This document shows, in pieces, positions 6,427 to 7,181 of a stretch of 7,181 nt of DNA. The translations under genes were made by a program, and so were the position numbers. A model generated the notes under the pieces. The model had not been told where the DNA came from. It did not search any database and was given only the letters and a program-made list of their open reading frames with translations. Source of the stretch: Nitrospirota bacterium (GTDB lineage Bacteria; Nitrospirota; Thermodesulfovibrionia; Thermodesulfovibrionales; JdFR-88); contig JAKAMR010000104.1 of assembly GCA_021812785.1 (NCBI GenBank), positions 1 to 7,181 of the forward strand, given 5' to 3'. Positions within the stretch are counted from its first letter, which is position 1. Each line of letters begins with the position of its first letter.

Positions 6427-7181
6427 AAGTAACGCTCCTTACCCTTGGGTGCAAAGTGAATCAGTCCGAGACCGCCTCTATAGAGGCCGGACTTGTCCAG
6501 TCAGGCCACCGGATAGTGTCTCTGGACGAAAAACCTGATGTCTGCGTCATAAACACCTGCTCGGTCACCTCAAAAAGCGACTACCAGTCCAGACAGCTCA
6601 TCAGAAGGGCGGTACAGACCGGAGCCAATCTTATAGTTACCGGATGCTATTCCGAGCTCAATGCCGCGGACCTGGCTGAGATGAAGGGCAATATCCGGAT
6701 AGTCCCTAATGTCGATAAAACTAGCATAATCAAGATAATAACAGCCGAAGGTTCAAGCGAATTATCAACTTCAGAGGCGCTTAAGAAACCTGGCTCAGGC
6801 AGGAGCAGGCATTTCCTTAAAATACAGGATGGCTGCAGCTTCTCCTGCAGTTACTGTGTAATCCGGAAGGCAAGGGGGCCTGCAAGAAGCGTCGCTCCCG
6901 AGACGGTTATTGAGCGAGTCCGGCAGGCGGAAGAGTGCGGGTACAGGGAGGTCGTGCTTACCGGAATTCATCTGGGGCTCTTTTCTTACCGGAACAGCTA
7001 CGGCACATCCGCAGGCTTATCCACACTTGTTGAAAAGATACTTGCAGAAACCGGGATTGGGCGCATCAGACTGAGCTCCCTCGAAGTAAACGAGATCGAC
7101 GACAGGCTCATCGACCTGATGAGGACGGGCCGCCTTTGCAGACACATTCATATACCGCTTCAAAGCGGTGATGACAGAGTT
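6423..7181 (+). CDS. mtaB: MtaB-type tRNA (t6A37) methylthiotransferase, 3' end cut by window
   Basis: A frame of 253 codons runs off the right edge without a stop. The MTTase N-terminus shows LTLGCKVNQSE with Cys10, VINTCSVTSKSD with Cys46 and VTGCYSE with Cys75. The radical SAM motif is at Cys138, 142 and 145 (DGCSFSCSYC), followed by VIRKARGPARS. Downstream are LTGIHLGLFSY, RLSSLEVNEID and HIHIPLQSGDD. LGCKVNQ and the LTGIHLG/SSLE elements point to MtaB/YqeV, which makes ms2t6A37 from t6A37 in tRNAs reading ANN codons, rather than MiaB or RimO (which modifies ribosomal protein S12). Family length is about 430-450, so the C-terminal half of the radical SAM domain and the TRAM domain lie outside. 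The start is TTG at 6423-6425, overlapping the miaB TGA as TTGA; the next in-frame candidate (GTG, codon 12) would destroy the LGCKVNQ motif. The Shine-Dalgarno is weak, so coupling to miaB is likely. Confidence 0.9.
   Translation, partial: MKVTLLTLGCKVNQSETASIEAGLVQSGHRIVSLDEKPDVCVINTCSVTSKSDYQSRQLIRRAVQTGANLIVTGCYSELNAADLAEMKGNIRIVPNVDKTSIIKIITAEGSSELSTSEALKKPGSGRSRHFLKIQDGCSFSCSYCVIRKARGPARSVAPETVIERVRQAEECGYREVVLTGIHLGLFSYRNSYGTSAGLSTLVEKILAETGIGRIRLSSLEVNEIDDRLIDLMRTGRLCRHIHIPLQSGDDRV

Noticed and set aside
1..7181. CRISPR arrays, tRNA or rRNA genes, insertion sequences
   Set aside because: No spaced direct-repeat array, tRNA-like arm pattern, transposase or flanking inverted repeats were seen on either strand.

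Overview
The window carries the start of an exopolysaccharide (EPS) export operon on the minus strand, and a divergent plus-strand pair of tRNA methylthiotransferase genes. The organism is a Gram-negative-type bacterium: the outer-membrane polysaccharide export lipoprotein has a lipobox, and the copolymerase is a fused Wzc-type tyrosine autokinase. Base composition looks balanced, with frequent AGG, ATA and AAA codons, and a very good sigma-54 promoter is present. Together these would fit Desulfobacterota (former Deltaproteobacteria) or Nitrospirota. That placement is an impression from style, not a homology result.

Minus strand, read from right to left. A -24/-12 (sigma-54) promoter lies at 4633-4648. 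It is followed by a Wza/Poly_export-SLBB lipoprotein (stop at 3371, longest start at 4570), a 747-residue Wzc-like polysaccharide copolymerase with a C-terminal BY-kinase (1068-3311), and a single-pass membrane J-domain protein (112-1071). The J-protein's first possible start overlaps the kinase stop as ATGA. The three genes look like one transcript. The Wza-like protein would form the outer-membrane exit, the Wzc-like protein the inner-membrane and periplasmic scaffold plus the phosphorylation switch, and the J-protein would bring DnaK to the cytoplasmic face of the same membrane. No glycosyltransferase, flippase, polymerase, exosortase or phosphatase is inside the window; they may lie beyond its left edge. 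Positions 1-111 hold only a doubtful 34-codon ORF.

Central divergent region (4571-5010). From left to right it holds the sigma-54 promoter for the export operon, two palindromic elements 5' of it that could be activator or operator sites, an A-rich stretch, a compact hairpin with T-runs that could terminate in both directions, a sigma-70-like promoter for miaB, and a strong miaB ribosome binding site.

Plus strand. miaB (5011-6426) encodes the tRNA A37 2-methylthio transferase. Its stop codon overlaps a TTG start of a second methylthiotransferase of the MtaB type (6423 to beyond 7181), which is cut by the window end. The two paralogues modify the same tRNA position (A37) in different tRNA sets (i6A and t6A), so their coupling makes functional sense.

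The least ordinary parts are the transmembrane J-domain protein inside an EPS operon, the well-matched sigma-54 promoter, and a substitution in the kinase's EX2RX2R motif.
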